Shown here in pieces: positions 1 through 8,293 of a stretch of DNA of 64,000 bases. Position numbers and translations under genes: made by a program. The notes below the pieces were generated by a model, which ran no database searches, was not told the origin of the DNA, and was given only the letters and a program-made list of their open reading frames with translations. Each line of letters opens with the position of its first letter. Positions within the stretch are counted from its first letter, which is position 1. The DNA is from Ga0077530 sp046293075 (GTDB lineage Bacteria > Pseudomonadota > Alphaproteobacteria > Rhizobiales > Hyphomicrobiaceae), in the NCBI GenBank assembly GCA_046293075.1, contig JBKBPL010000002.1:208101-272100 (forward strand), in the 5' to 3' direction.

Positions 1-1230
1 GGCGGCGACGCTTTCCGAGCGCGCCGCCGGATCGATGAGCCCATCGACCGGCTCATCGACGCCAAATCCGCGAACGCGCTTGTTCCCCCACTGAACGCCA
101 GCGGCGCCGCGCAACTCGCCGACCGCAGTCTGCACAGCCTGATGCTGTACCTCGAGGCGCGCCTCGTTCTCGCGGTTCGTGAAGCGCGTCCCGATGGTAT
201 CCTGGCCCTCGTCCGCATCGAATACGACCTCGTTGTGGCCGTAGCGCGTATTGCCCAGCCAATAACGTATCGCCTCGATGCCGTAGTCGTTCACCCGCCA
301 TTCGCCGCGCGACTGGATCTTCTCCTGTCGCAGGTCGATCCGTGGTCGATGGTCCTCGGCCTCCGCGCCGGGAATGCCGTACAAACTGTTGAAGCGTGTG
401 TAGGAGACCCCGACAAAGCCACGCTCGCCGACAATCGACGCACCAAGCGAATAGCCTGAGCTTTCGACGAAGGAGTTGGCCTGCCGGCCGCGCGGCGTAT
501 CGTAGTCCTCCGCCTGCCGGCGGAAGGCATCGGCGTAGAGCACGAGGTTGCCGGCGCCCATCGTGACTTTGAAACCGCCGTCATGGCCGCTATCAACTGA
601 GTTGAGGCCGCCCTTGAGCACGGCGCTGAAACCGTCCTTGGGCATGCCCTGCGGGATGCGCTCGTTCGCAACATCGACAACGCCGCCGATCGCCTGCGAC
701 CCATAGCGCAGCGTTGCCGGTCCACGAATGATCTCGATGCGCTCGGCCGCGAAGGGGTCGATGGGTACGGCATGATCCTCCGAGAGCGCCGACACGTCAT
801 GTGAGCCGATGCCGTTCTCCTGCACGCGCACGCGATAGGTGTCGAGACCGCGAATGATCGGGCGGCTCGCCCCGGGCGCGAACGTCGAGGCCGCGATGCC
901 GGGACGCAGGGCCGTGACGTCGCCGATGTTGGCTGCGGGAAGCGCTTCGATTTCCGGCGCGGCCATGACCGTCACGGGCACGAACGCATCCTCGTCGATG
1001 ATGAGCGTGCCTGGAGCTGGCGCCCGCAGGGTTGCGGGCTCATCCGGGACTGCTGCCGTCGTCGGGCGTGGTGCCGGCGCCGGGCGCGGCCGCTGGATCG
1101 GGCTCGGCGACGTCACCACAATGCCGGGAAGCTGGATCTGCGCCACGGCGTCCCCCCCGAGCAGAACGACCGCCGCCACCCCAACCATCGCCCGGCGCAA
1201 TCCCCCATGCAGCCGCCATCTCATCTTCAT
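1..1230 (-). CDS. TonB-dependent outer-membrane receptor, ZnuD-like (partial, C-terminus off the left edge)
   Basis: The open frame starts at the ATG at 1230 and continues past position 1, giving about 410 residues of a receptor that is normally 650-750 long. The N-terminus has a signal peptide (residues 1-28, ending AVAQ), then a TonB-box-like stretch and a proline-rich linker. The plug domain follows at about residues 75-190 with the segments RPIIRGLDTYRVRVQENGI, SEDHAVPIDPFAAERIEIIR and GPATLRYGSQAIGGVVDV. This plug pattern resembles the ZnuD zinc/heme receptor group. After the plug, alternating polar and aromatic strands begin the barrel. It is divergent from tonB and shares a Zur-like operator with it. 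Zinc is therefore the inferred ligand; heme or another chelate cannot be excluded without the barrel. Confidence 0.85.
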   Translation of the reverse strand, partial: MKMRWRLHGGLRRAMVGVAAVVLLGGDAVAQIQLPGIVVTSPSPIQRPRPAPAPRPTTAAVPDEPATLRAPAPGTLIIDEDAFVPVTVMAAPEIEALPAANIGDVTALRPGIAASTFAPGASRPIIRGLDTYRVRVQENGIGSHDVSALSEDHAVPIDPFAAERIEIIRGPATLRYGSQAIGGVVDVANERIPQGMPKDGFSAVLKGGLNSVDSGHDGGFKVTMGAGNLVLYADAFRRQAEDYDTPRGRQANSFVESSGYSLGASIVGERGFVGVSYTRFNSLYGIPGAEAEDHRPRIDLRQEKIQSRGEWRVNDYGIEAIRYWLGNTRYGHNEVVFDADEGQDTIGTRFTNRENEARLEVQHQAVQTAVGELRGAAGVQWGNKRVRGFGVDEPVDGLIDPAARSESVAA

Positions 1231-1253
1231 CCCCCTCGCTCTCATTGGTAGGC

Positions 1254-1278
1254 TATAACATCACTGTTATAATGTAAC
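1254..1278. promoter_or_regulatory. Zur-box-like operator in the receptor/tonB divergent promoter
   Basis: Two overlapping dyads lie here. TATAACA-tcac-TGTTATA (1254-1271) is a perfect 7-bp inverted repeat. GTTATAATGTAAC (1266-1278) closely matches the known proteobacterial Zur core GTTATAATATAAC. The site is 24 bp upstream of the receptor start and about 37 bp upstream of the preferred tonB start, so one bound repressor could cover both promoters. Identification as Zur is by motif resemblance plus the ZnuD-like neighbour; no Zur gene is in the window. Confidence 0.6.
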
Positions 1279-1315
1279 GCCTAGGGCAATCACCTTGGTG
1301 CGGCAAGAGGCGGCG

Positions 1316-2572
1316 ATGGCAGATCGACACGCGCGCGGCATAGTTCCAGATCGCCTGTGGCCAGACGAGCACGCCGGTTCGAGCCCTGGCCAATCTGCCG
1401 CGCGCGCCTGGGCCCCCTTGATCGGCACCAGCGGACATGGTGGAGAGCAGCAATTGTTCCGCGCATGGCGGCACGAGATGACGGACAACGCCCCACAGCC
1501 GCTGCTTTCCCTGCTCGGCGATCATCGCCCGACGCGCATCGATAACGCGTCGGAGCAAAGCGGGGGCGCGACGAGCAAGCTGCTGCAGCTCGCCCCTCGA
1601 CCGATGCCCGTGGATGAGGCGTCGAGCGAGGGCGCATACGCGCCTGCATCGCTGCCACTCCCACCTGCCGATCCCGCATCCGCGCCGACGTCGTCGGCCC
1701 GCGATCCCATCCACATCACGGCGTCACTTGTCGCGGCCTGGGGCGCGCATCTGCTCGTGTTGTTTTCGCTCATCTCCGTGCCGGCGCCGCAGTATGGCGG
1801 CGGCGGCAACGGTCAGGATGCGATCAGCGTTTCGATCATCCCGGCAACCGCCCTCGTCGCGCGCGAGCCGGTTTCCGACACCAGCGCGCAGTCGGCTCTC
1901 GCACCGATGGCTCCCGAGACGGGCGAGGATGTTGTCGAGAGCACGACGGCGCGGGAAGACGCTCGGCCGCCCGACGAGGCGCGCGAGCGCCCAGCCGACG
2001 AACCCGCCGAGCCCGATGAACGACTGGCTGCACCGGCCGAGCAGGCGCCGGAAGTCGTCGCGGAGCCAGCGCCCAAGCCCACCCGCCCGCCAACACCACC
2101 CGAGGACACAAAGGTCGCCGCCGTCGAGCCGCCGCCGGCGCCGGACCTGCCTGAGACAGATGAGCCGCCGCCTGAGCATGAGCCGGCCCAGCCGCGGCCT
2201 GAGGCGCGCACGGCCGGCGGGGAGACATCGATCGGCTCGGCCGCTGATCATTCAGCGCAGGCGGCTGCAGCAAACGCCAGCCACGGTCAGCTCTTGGAGT
2301 ATGGCCTCGCCGTTCAGGCAGCCTTGCTCGCGGTGGATCAGCGCGAAGCCAAAGCGCGCCTCTCTGCCGCCAGAGCCAAGGGGACGGTCGTCTTGAAGCT
2401 GGTCCTCGACCGCAACGGCGCGCTCGCCCGGGTCGAGGTCGTGACGTCGAGCGGCAACCCCAGGCTTGACGAGGTTGCCCTGCTCCTGACCCGCCGCGCT
2501 GCGTTTCCGGCGCCGCCACCCGAGCTCGCAACGGCCGAGCTCGCCTACACGGCTCCCGTCCGATTCCGGTGA
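1316..2572 (+). CDS. tonB: Energy transducer TonB
   Basis: TonB spans the periplasm to power outer-membrane receptors. A membrane segment lies at about residues 134-156 (ITASLVAAWGAHLLVLFSLI). A long Pro/Glu/Ala-rich periplasmic linker follows, about residues 185-310. The C-terminal TonB domain (last 90 residues) has GTVVLKLVLDRNGALARVEV and ends in TAPVRFR. I chose the ATG at 1316 because AAGAGG precedes it by five bases. A TTG at 1295 and an ATG at 1478 are alternatives. The chosen start leaves an unusually long cytoplasmic N-terminus of about 130 residues, so the true start may be 1478. Divergent from the receptor; co-regulation by Zur is inferred. Confidence 0.85.
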   Translation: MADRHARGIVPDRLWPDEHAGSSPGQSAARAWAPLIGTSGHGGEQQLFRAWRHEMTDNAPQPLLSLLGDHRPTRIDNASEQSGGATSKLLQLAPRPMPVDEASSEGAYAPASLPLPPADPASAPTSSARDPIHITASLVAAWGAHLLVLFSLISVPAPQYGGGGNGQDAISVSIIPATALVAREPVSDTSAQSALAPMAPETGEDVVESTTAREDARPPDEARERPADEPAEPDERLAAPAEQAPEVVAEPAPKPTRPPTPPEDTKVAAVEPPPAPDLPETDEPPPEHEPAQPRPEARTAGGETSIGSAADHSAQAAAANASHGQLLEYGLAVQAALLAVDQREAKARLSAARAKGTVVLKLVLDRNGALARVEVVTSSGNPRLDEVALLLTRRAAFPAPPPELATAELAYTAPVRFR

Positions 2573-2834
2573 CGCTCAGGCTCGGCTGTCGGGCCATGCT
2601 GCACCGCAAAATGCGCTCTCTCGCTTTTCACTTGGTCGGCCGCTAAACTTCATAGGCTCGTGAAGGCGGCAGCTGAACCTCCGGCGGGCGCACGCAATAA
2701 CCACGCGGCACAAGAGCCCTCCCTTGTAACACACACAGGACGAATAGGCCTCGCATGGGTCTGCTGCCGGTTCTCTCGAAGCGGAGTTGCGCGCGCGCGT
2801 GCCGATGCCTGCATCGCATTCGGGCGCACCGCCA

Positions 2835-4670
2835 ATGAGCACGCCGGGCGCCGGGACCTCCGATGCGTCCAAGCCGGCACCTGCCGCGCAAGCGTCGAGC
2901 TTCGATCTCGACTGGCGCGTGATCCGCGCCTTCACGCATTTCGCGGGAGGCTTCTGGCGCGGTGAGGGTGCGCGCCGCGCCTGGGCCCTCACGATCGCGC
3001 TCGCCGTCTGCCTCCTTCTCAGCACGGCGGCAACGGTCGTGCTCACACACTGGACCCGCTGGTTCTTTGATGCGCTGGAGCGGCGCGACGCCACCGCCCT
3101 TTGGCAGTCAGTCACGCTCTTCGCGCTCATCATCGCTTCAATGGCCGGGATCGGCGTCGGTATCGTGCTGACGCGGGAACGGCTGCAGGTGCACTGGCGC
3201 GCCTGGATCGTCGGCGAGGTGGTCTCGCGCTGGCTCTCGGAGCGGCGCTTCTATCATCTGGCGCGGACCGGCACGCAGCCGGCCAACCCCGAGTATCGCA
3301 TCGCCGACGACTCGCGTTGGGCGAGCGAGCCACTGGTCGATCTCGGTATCGGCCTCGTTACAGCGACCGTTTCGGCCGCGGCGTTCATCTCCATTCTCTG
3401 GTCGGTCGGCGGCTCATACACGCTCTCAGTCGGCGCAACGGAGCTCACCATTCCCGCCTATATGGTGCTGCTGGCCCTCGCCTACGGCATCGTCGGCTCG
3501 CTGCTCACCATGTGGATCGGCCGGCGGCTCGTGGGCTTCGTCGGACGCAAGAATGAAGCCGAAGGCGACTTCCGCTTTGCGCTGATGCGCCTGCGCGACA
3601 ATGCCGAGAGCGTCGCCATGATGAGGGGCGAGCAAAGCGAGCGGCGCATTATCGCGCGCATCTACGACACGGTCGTTCGGCGCTGGCTCCGCATCGTCCA
3701 GCAGCATGGCCGGCTCACATGGATCACGAACGCCATTGGGCCGATGACGCCGATCGTGCCTCTGCTCTTCGCGGCACCAAAGTACCTGCGCGGCGAACTG
3801 ACACTCGGCGAGGTGACGCAACTCGCGGCGGCTTTTGCGCAGGTGCAGATGGCCATCTCCTGGGTCGTCGACAACTTCAGCCGCATTGCCGAATGGTACG
3901 CCTCCGCCCGCCGTGTCATGGACATGGTGGATGCCTGCGCGGGAATCGACCGGCACCGCGGGGCCGGCCCCGGAGGCATCGAGATCACGCCATCGCCGAG
4001 CGAAGGCCTCTCGCTCGAAGGGGTCGCGGTCCATGACCCGGCCGGCCGCCCCATCGTTGCCCGTGCCGATCTGATGGTTCCGCCGGCAACATCGGTCTCG
4101 ATCGCAGGCGATACGAGTTCTGGCAAGACGGCGCTGGTCCGGGCCATCGCGGGACTTTGGCAGGACGGTCATGGCACCGTCCGCATCGGCAAGCACGCAC
4201 GCGTCATGATCGCCCCACAACAGGGCTATCTGCCGCTCGCGACGCTGCGCGAGGCGCTGATCTATCCGGCTGAAGGCACACCGCGTGCCGACGACGAGAT
4301 CGCCGCCGCCCTCGGCGCCGCCGGGCTGGCTCACCTGACCGATAAGCTCGACGAGGGCGGCCGATGGGATCAGTCGCTCTCCGCCGGCGAGCGCCAGCGC
4401 ATCGCGATCGCGCGCCTCCTCCTGCACCGTCCGGATGTCATCATCCTCGACGATGCCATGACCGCCCTCGACGAGAGCGCGCGCGCCCATCTTCTCGCGG
4501 CTCTGCGCGAATCGTTGCCGGAGGCGGCGATCCTCAACGTCGGCCAGTCGCCCCGCGCGCTCCCTGGCGCCGGCCGCGCGCTCAAGCTGGAGCGGCAAGC
4601 CGGCGGCAGCGTGGTCGGTGAGCAGCCGCAGCCCTTCGATGCCAAGCGCCCTGTCACCGCCGAATTATAA
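2835..4670 (+). CDS. ABC transporter, fused permease and ATPase, SbmA/YddA-like
   Basis: A 611-residue half-transporter with an N-terminal membrane domain (about residues 30-360, five or six helices, ABC_membrane_2 type) and a C-terminal nucleotide-binding domain. Walker A is GDTSSGKT near residue 425, the signature is LSAGERQR near 515, and Walker B is VIILDDAMTALDE. Two catalytic positions differ from the family: the Walker B glutamate is aspartate (DD instead of DE), and the H-loop reads NVGQSP where relatives have VGHR, so the switch histidine is glutamine. ATP hydrolysis may be slow or absent. Substrate unknown; relatives move peptides, cobalamin or fatty acyl groups. The start is uncertain, since no good ribosome site precedes the ATGs at 2805 or 2835. 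Confidence 0.8.
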   Translation: MSTPGAGTSDASKPAPAAQASSFDLDWRVIRAFTHFAGGFWRGEGARRAWALTIALAVCLLLSTAATVVLTHWTRWFFDALERRDATALWQSVTLFALIIASMAGIGVGIVLTRERLQVHWRAWIVGEVVSRWLSERRFYHLARTGTQPANPEYRIADDSRWASEPLVDLGIGLVTATVSAAAFISILWSVGGSYTLSVGATELTIPAYMVLLALAYGIVGSLLTMWIGRRLVGFVGRKNEAEGDFRFALMRLRDNAESVAMMRGEQSERRIIARIYDTVVRRWLRIVQQHGRLTWITNAIGPMTPIVPLLFAAPKYLRGELTLGEVTQLAAAFAQVQMAISWVVDNFSRIAEWYASARRVMDMVDACAGIDRHRGAGPGGIEITPSPSEGLSLEGVAVHDPAGRPIVARADLMVPPATSVSIAGDTSSGKTALVRAIAGLWQDGHGTVRIGKHARVMIAPQQGYLPLATLREALIYPAEGTPRADDEIAAALGAAGLAHLTDKLDEGGRWDQSLSAGERQRIAIARLLLHRPDVIILDDAMTALDESARAHLLAALRESLPEAAILNVGQSPRALPGAGRALKLERQAGGSVVGEQPQPFDAKRPVTAEL

Positions 4671-4949
4671 TCTCGGTCGCGACGCACTCAGATCTTGCGA
4701 ACATAAATACTTATTCATCCGAACCGCTTGATTCGGCACCGCGCTCCCGCGCCCCCTGAATATTTTGCAACAAGACGCTCGGCGATTTCATGGATTATGC
4801 ATGTCTGCGTTGCGTAATTATTCCTTCGGAGAATGAATCGCAGTACGGACTCGACTTTGTTCTTGCCGGGCGCCCTTGGATGCATGTAGAGCGCTCGCGT
4901 CGCGCATGGGGATGCGCGCACACTTCGGAAAAGACCTGTGGAGGTTTGA

Positions 4950-5153
4950 ATGACCCGTATGCTTGCGGCTCTCGGCACGGCCGGCCTTGTCGCGCTCGCT
5001 TCGGCGATGCCGGCTGCTTCTGCACCCGTCAGCTTCTCGCCCCTCGCGGGCGTCTCTCAGTCGGACGTGTCCACGGCCGCCGACAAGAAGCCGGCAAAGA
5101 AGAAGACCGCAAAGAAGAAGGCCCCCAAGAAGGCTGCTGCCAAGAAGTCGTGA
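4950..5153 (+). CDS. Small secreted lysine-rich protein
   Basis: A 67-residue protein with a strong GGAGG site seven bases before the ATG. Residues 1-24 form a signal peptide ending in AASA. The mature part is about 40 residues and ends in a run of Lys/Ala/Pro repeats (KKPAKKKTAKKKAPKKAAAK). Similar basic tails bind nucleic acid when cytoplasmic, but the signal peptide puts this one outside the inner membrane, where it could bind anionic polymers such as LPS or peptidoglycan. No family recognised. A palindromic repeat starts eight bases after its stop. The 279-bp upstream gap is AT-richer than the surroundings and probably holds its promoter, but I cannot fix the -10 or -35. Confidence 0.7.
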   Translation: MTRMLAALGTAGLVALASAMPAASAPVSFSPLAGVSQSDVSTAADKKPAKKKTAKKKAPKKAAAKKS

Positions 5154-5160
5154 TCGGCCC

Positions 5161-5235
5161 TAGTGTGGTGATTCCGAAGTCCGCACCACCTCGCGGTAGG
5201 TGTCGGAGGCGGACTTCGGAATCTAAACCACACTA
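5161..5235. repeat. 75-bp imperfect palindromic element (REP/MITE-like)
   Basis: The element begins TAGTGTGGTGATTCCGAAGT and ends with the near-complement (ACTTCGGAATC then ACCACACTA). A small bulge separates the outer 9-bp arm from the inner 15-bp arm, and the loop contains a further short dyad (ACC..CCT/AGGTG). It is likely an intergenic repeat that also acts as a hairpin after the gene ending at 5153. No other copy is visible in the window. Confidence 0.6.
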
Positions 5236-5253
5236 GAAACATAGGCTTGCTCG

Positions 5254-5322
5254 TGTCCTTTCGATCGCGAAGTTCGTTCGAGAGCCCACTGCAGATGGTA
5301 ACGGACTTCGCGATCGGGACAC
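5254..5322. repeat. Dispersed palindromic repeat, copy 1
   Basis: An imperfect palindrome with arms CGATCGCGAAGTTCGTT and AACGGACTTCGCGATCG around a GAGAGCCCACTGCAGATGGT centre, flanked by TGTCC/GGACA. The reverse complement of positions 63938-64000 matches it with about three substitutions over 60 bases plus one small length difference in the flank. Two near-identical intergenic copies in opposite orientation 58.7 kb apart mark it as a dispersed repeat. Confidence 0.75.
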
Positions 5323-5356
5323 TGGCGCCGGATACCATTGCATTGCTGCACTCAAC

Positions 5357-5389
5357 GCCGCATCGGGTCATGGCCCGGTGCGGCCTTTT
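5357..5389 (+). terminator. Rho-independent terminator-like hairpin
   Basis: GCCGCATCGGG and CCCGGTGCGGC pair around a four-to-six-base loop (5357-5384) and are followed by CTTTTC. It lies between the repeat cluster and the next gene. It probably ends transcription from the 4950 gene or from an unrecognised small RNA in this gap. The remaining 5154-5505 sequence shows no gene. Confidence 0.55.
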
Positions 5390-5505
5390 CTATTGCCAGC
5401 CCTGCTCGACTGCTTCTGGATGAGCCCGCCTCAACCCGCTAGTACCGATCCCTGGGCGGTCCGCCAGATCCGCCTCAGCCGATCAAGCGTCTTCAGGGAG
5501 GAGCC

Positions 5506-6594
5506 ATGAGCACGCCGTCGATCGAAGTCCTGCACGAACTGGTCGGTCCGGCACGCGAAGCCCTCTCGAAGGAGACCTGGGACTATCTCATGGGCGGCGC
5601 CGACACCGAGACGACGCTTGAGCGCAACCGCCTTGCCATCGAGTCGATTGCCTTCCGCCCGCGCGTGCTGCGTGACGTCGCCAAGGTCGACCTCTCGACC
5701 CGCTTCCTCGGCCACACGCTCAGGCTTCCCGTCATTCTCGCGCCGATCGGCTCGCTACAGGATCTCTGCCCTGCCGGCGGGGTTGCGCCGACGAAGGCTG
5801 CCGCGAGCTTCGGCGTGCTGCATATGCTGAGCTCGGTGTGCAAACCCGGTCTTGAGGAGGTCGCCGCTGCCGCGCCCGACTACCCGAAGATTTTCCAGCT
5901 CTACGTGCGCGGCGATGCCGCCTGGGTTGATGAGCGCGTGGCAGCCGCAGTGGCCCACGGCTATGCGGGCCTCTGCCTCACCGTCGATCTCGACTATTAC
6001 GGGCGGCGCGAACGCGACATCGCCAAGCGCTACAAGCCGACCGCCCGCCGCGCGTCAGGGAGTGCCGGCGCCGGCGATCCGTTCCAGGCGGCATTCTCGT
6101 GGCAGGATGTCGCGCGCATTCGCAAGAAGTGCCGGGTCCCGATGCTGATCAAGGGCATCGCCACGGCTGAAGACGCGCGCATCGCGGTCGATCATGGCAT
6201 CGATGCCGTCTACGTCTCGAACCACGGTGGCCGCCAGCTCGATCATGGCCGCGGCAGCTTCGCTGATCTCCCCGAGGTGGTGGACGCCGTCAAAGGCCAG
6301 TGCCAGATCGTCGTCGATGGCGGCATCTACCGCGGCACGGACATCGTGAAGGCGATGGCACTCGGCGCCGACGCCGTCGGCATCGGCCGCTTGCAGGGCC
6401 TGGCGCTCGCGGCCGGCGGCGAGGCGGCTCTGACGCGCGCCCTCGAGATCCTGGAGGACGAGACGCGCCGTGTCCTCGGCCTCCTCGGCGTCACCGGCTT
6501 TGCCCAACTCGACCGCGGCTATCTCACCACTGCCTTCCCGCTCTCGCGCCGCGGCTTCGACAGCCCCTTCCCCCTGCTCAAGGAAGGCTATTGA
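5506..6594 (+). CDS. FMN-dependent alpha-hydroxy-acid oxidase/dehydrogenase
   Basis: This 362-residue TIM-barrel enzyme belongs to the L-lactate dehydrogenase/glycolate oxidase family, which oxidises (S)-2-hydroxyacids with FMN. Family landmarks are DYLMGGADTETTLERN near the N-terminus, PRVLRDV, LPVILAPIGS (FMN phosphate region), the catalytic SNHGGRQLDHG near residue 240 (His base and Arg), and VDGGIYRGTDIVKA. The length is typical. GGAGG sits seven bases before the ATG. No electron-acceptor gene or regulator is adjacent, so substrate (lactate, glycolate, mandelate or other) is open. Confidence 0.88.
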   Translation: MSTPSIEVLHELVGPAREALSKETWDYLMGGADTETTLERNRLAIESIAFRPRVLRDVAKVDLSTRFLGHTLRLPVILAPIGSLQDLCPAGGVAPTKAAASFGVLHMLSSVCKPGLEEVAAAAPDYPKIFQLYVRGDAAWVDERVAAAVAHGYAGLCLTVDLDYYGRRERDIAKRYKPTARRASGSAGAGDPFQAAFSWQDVARIRKKCRVPMLIKGIATAEDARIAVDHGIDAVYVSNHGGRQLDHGRGSFADLPEVVDAVKGQCQIVVDGGIYRGTDIVKAMALGADAVGIGRLQGLALAAGGEAALTRALEILEDETRRVLGLLGVTGFAQLDRGYLTTAFPLSRRGFDSPFPLLKEGY

Positions 6595-6707
6595 GACCAC
6601 CAGCGCGCCAACGGCGAGCATGTTCCCATATTGTTCTTGATCTGGCACCGCCGTCGGCTTAGCCTGCGCGAGGTGGCAGGCTCGCGACATCCGGGGCGCG
6701 TTCACGC

Positions 6708-8237
6708 ATGTATGGGCAGATTTCCACGCTCGCGTTCGTCGGTATCGAGGCGCGTCCGGTCGAGGTGCAGGTGCGGATCAGTGGCGGCCGGCACGTCTTT
6801 GCGATCGTCGGTCTCCCGGACAAGGCCGTTGCTGAGAGCCGCGAGCGCGTGCGCAATGCGCTGCACGCCGTCGGTCTCGCGCTCCCCTTCCGGCACATCA
6901 CCGTCAATCTCGCACCGGCGGACCTTCCCAAGGAAGGGAGCCACTTCGATCTCGCGATCGCGCTCGCGCTGATGGTCGCGACCGGCGCCGTCGCCCCCGA
7001 TGCCGTTGAGGGCTACGCCGCCGTCGGCGAGCTCGCGCTCGATGGCTCGATCCGCGCCGTACCTGGCGCCCTCCCCGCGGCGATCGGCGCCAACGCGCTC
7101 GGCAAGGGTCTGATCTGCCCTGCGGCCTGCGGCGCCGAGGCCGCCTGGGCGGCAGAGGATATGGCCATCCTTGCCGCACCCCACCTGCTCTCCCTCGTCA
7201 ACCACTTCAAGGGCACGCAGGTCATGGCGCGGCCGCAGCCCGGCGGCCCCGCCGCCCCCGAGACGCAGCTCGATCTCAGTGACGTCAAGGGGCAGGAGAG
7301 CGCCCGCCGCGCCCTCGAGGTCGCCGCTGCCGGAGGCCATAACCTGCTGATGGTCGGCCCGCCGGGATCGGGAAAATCGATGCTCGCGTCGCGCCTGCCG
7401 TCAATTCTGCCCCCCCTCGAGCCAGCCGAGATGCTCGAGGTTTCAATGATCAAGAGCCTGGCCGGCGAGCTTGGCGAGGGACGCATCGCGCGTACCCGGC
7501 CATTTCGCGCGCCCCACCATTCGGCGAGCATGGCGGCCCTTGTCGGCGGCGGGATGCGCGCCCGACCGGGCGAGGTCTCGCTCGCCCATCTCGGCGTTCT
7601 CTTTCTGGACGAGCTCCCCGAGTTCCAGCCGAACGTGCTCGACGCGCTGCGCCAGCCCCTTGAAACGGGCGAGACGGTGATTGCCCGCGCCAATCACCGC
7701 ATCACCTATCCCTCGCGCTTCCAGCTCGTCGCCGCCATGAACCCCTGCAAGTGCGGCGGTGCCGGCCCCGGCACGACCTGCAAGCGTGGCCCGCGTTGCG
7801 CCGACGACTACCAGGCGCGCGTCTCGGGGCCCTTTCTCGACCGTATCGACATGCAGATCGAGCTCGCGCCCGTATCGGCCAGCGACCTCGTGCTGCCGGC
7901 GCCGCGTGAAGGAAGCGCCGAGGTCCGCATCCGCGTCGCCGAGGCCCGTGCGCGCCAGCGCCGCCGGTTCGCCGCCATCGGCGCGCCGCGCTTGCGCACG
8001 AACGCCGACTGTTCGGGCCGCTTGCTCGAAGAAGTCGCGATGCCGGACGATGCGGGCCTGGCGTTGCTCAGGTCCGCGTCGGATGCCCTGGGTCTCTCCG
8101 CGCGCGGCTTTCACCGGACGCTCAAGGTCGCCCGTACCATCGCCGACCTCGACGGTGCCGAGCGCGTCGGCCGCCCCCATGTCGCGGAGGCCCTCAGCTA
8201 TCGCGGAGAGGCCATGCGCGCCGAGCGCGCCGCTTGA
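6708..8237 (+). CDS. comM: YifB/ComM family Mg-chelatase-like AAA+ ATPase
   Basis: A 509-residue protein. ComM is a hexameric branch-migration helicase that aids integration of incoming DNA in transformable species. The N-terminal ChlI-like (Lon-protease-fold) domain starts MYGQISTLAFVGIEA. The AAA+ core has Walker A GPPGSGKS near residue 218, Walker B LFLDELPEF, and the cysteine-bearing insert NPCKCGGAGPG. The C-terminal Mg-chelatase domain ends with GFHRTLKVARTIADLDG. Length and order are typical. Standing alone between metabolic genes is usual for this family. Confidence 0.93.
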   Translation: MYGQISTLAFVGIEARPVEVQVRISGGRHVFAIVGLPDKAVAESRERVRNALHAVGLALPFRHITVNLAPADLPKEGSHFDLAIALALMVATGAVAPDAVEGYAAVGELALDGSIRAVPGALPAAIGANALGKGLICPAACGAEAAWAAEDMAILAAPHLLSLVNHFKGTQVMARPQPGGPAAPETQLDLSDVKGQESARRALEVAAAGGHNLLMVGPPGSGKSMLASRLPSILPPLEPAEMLEVSMIKSLAGELGEGRIARTRPFRAPHHSASMAALVGGGMRARPGEVSLAHLGVLFLDELPEFQPNVLDALRQPLETGETVIARANHRITYPSRFQLVAAMNPCKCGGAGPGTTCKRGPRCADDYQARVSGPFLDRIDMQIELAPVSASDLVLPAPREGSAEVRIRVAEARARQRRRFAAIGAPRLRTNADCSGRLLEEVAMPDDAGLALLRSASDALGLSARGFHRTLKVARTIADLDGAERVGRPHVAEALSYRGEAMRAERAA

Positions 8238-8293
8238 GTTTCGAGCACCGGCGCTGCAAGTAGCACGTGCGATCGAGCCATGGGGAGAAACGT

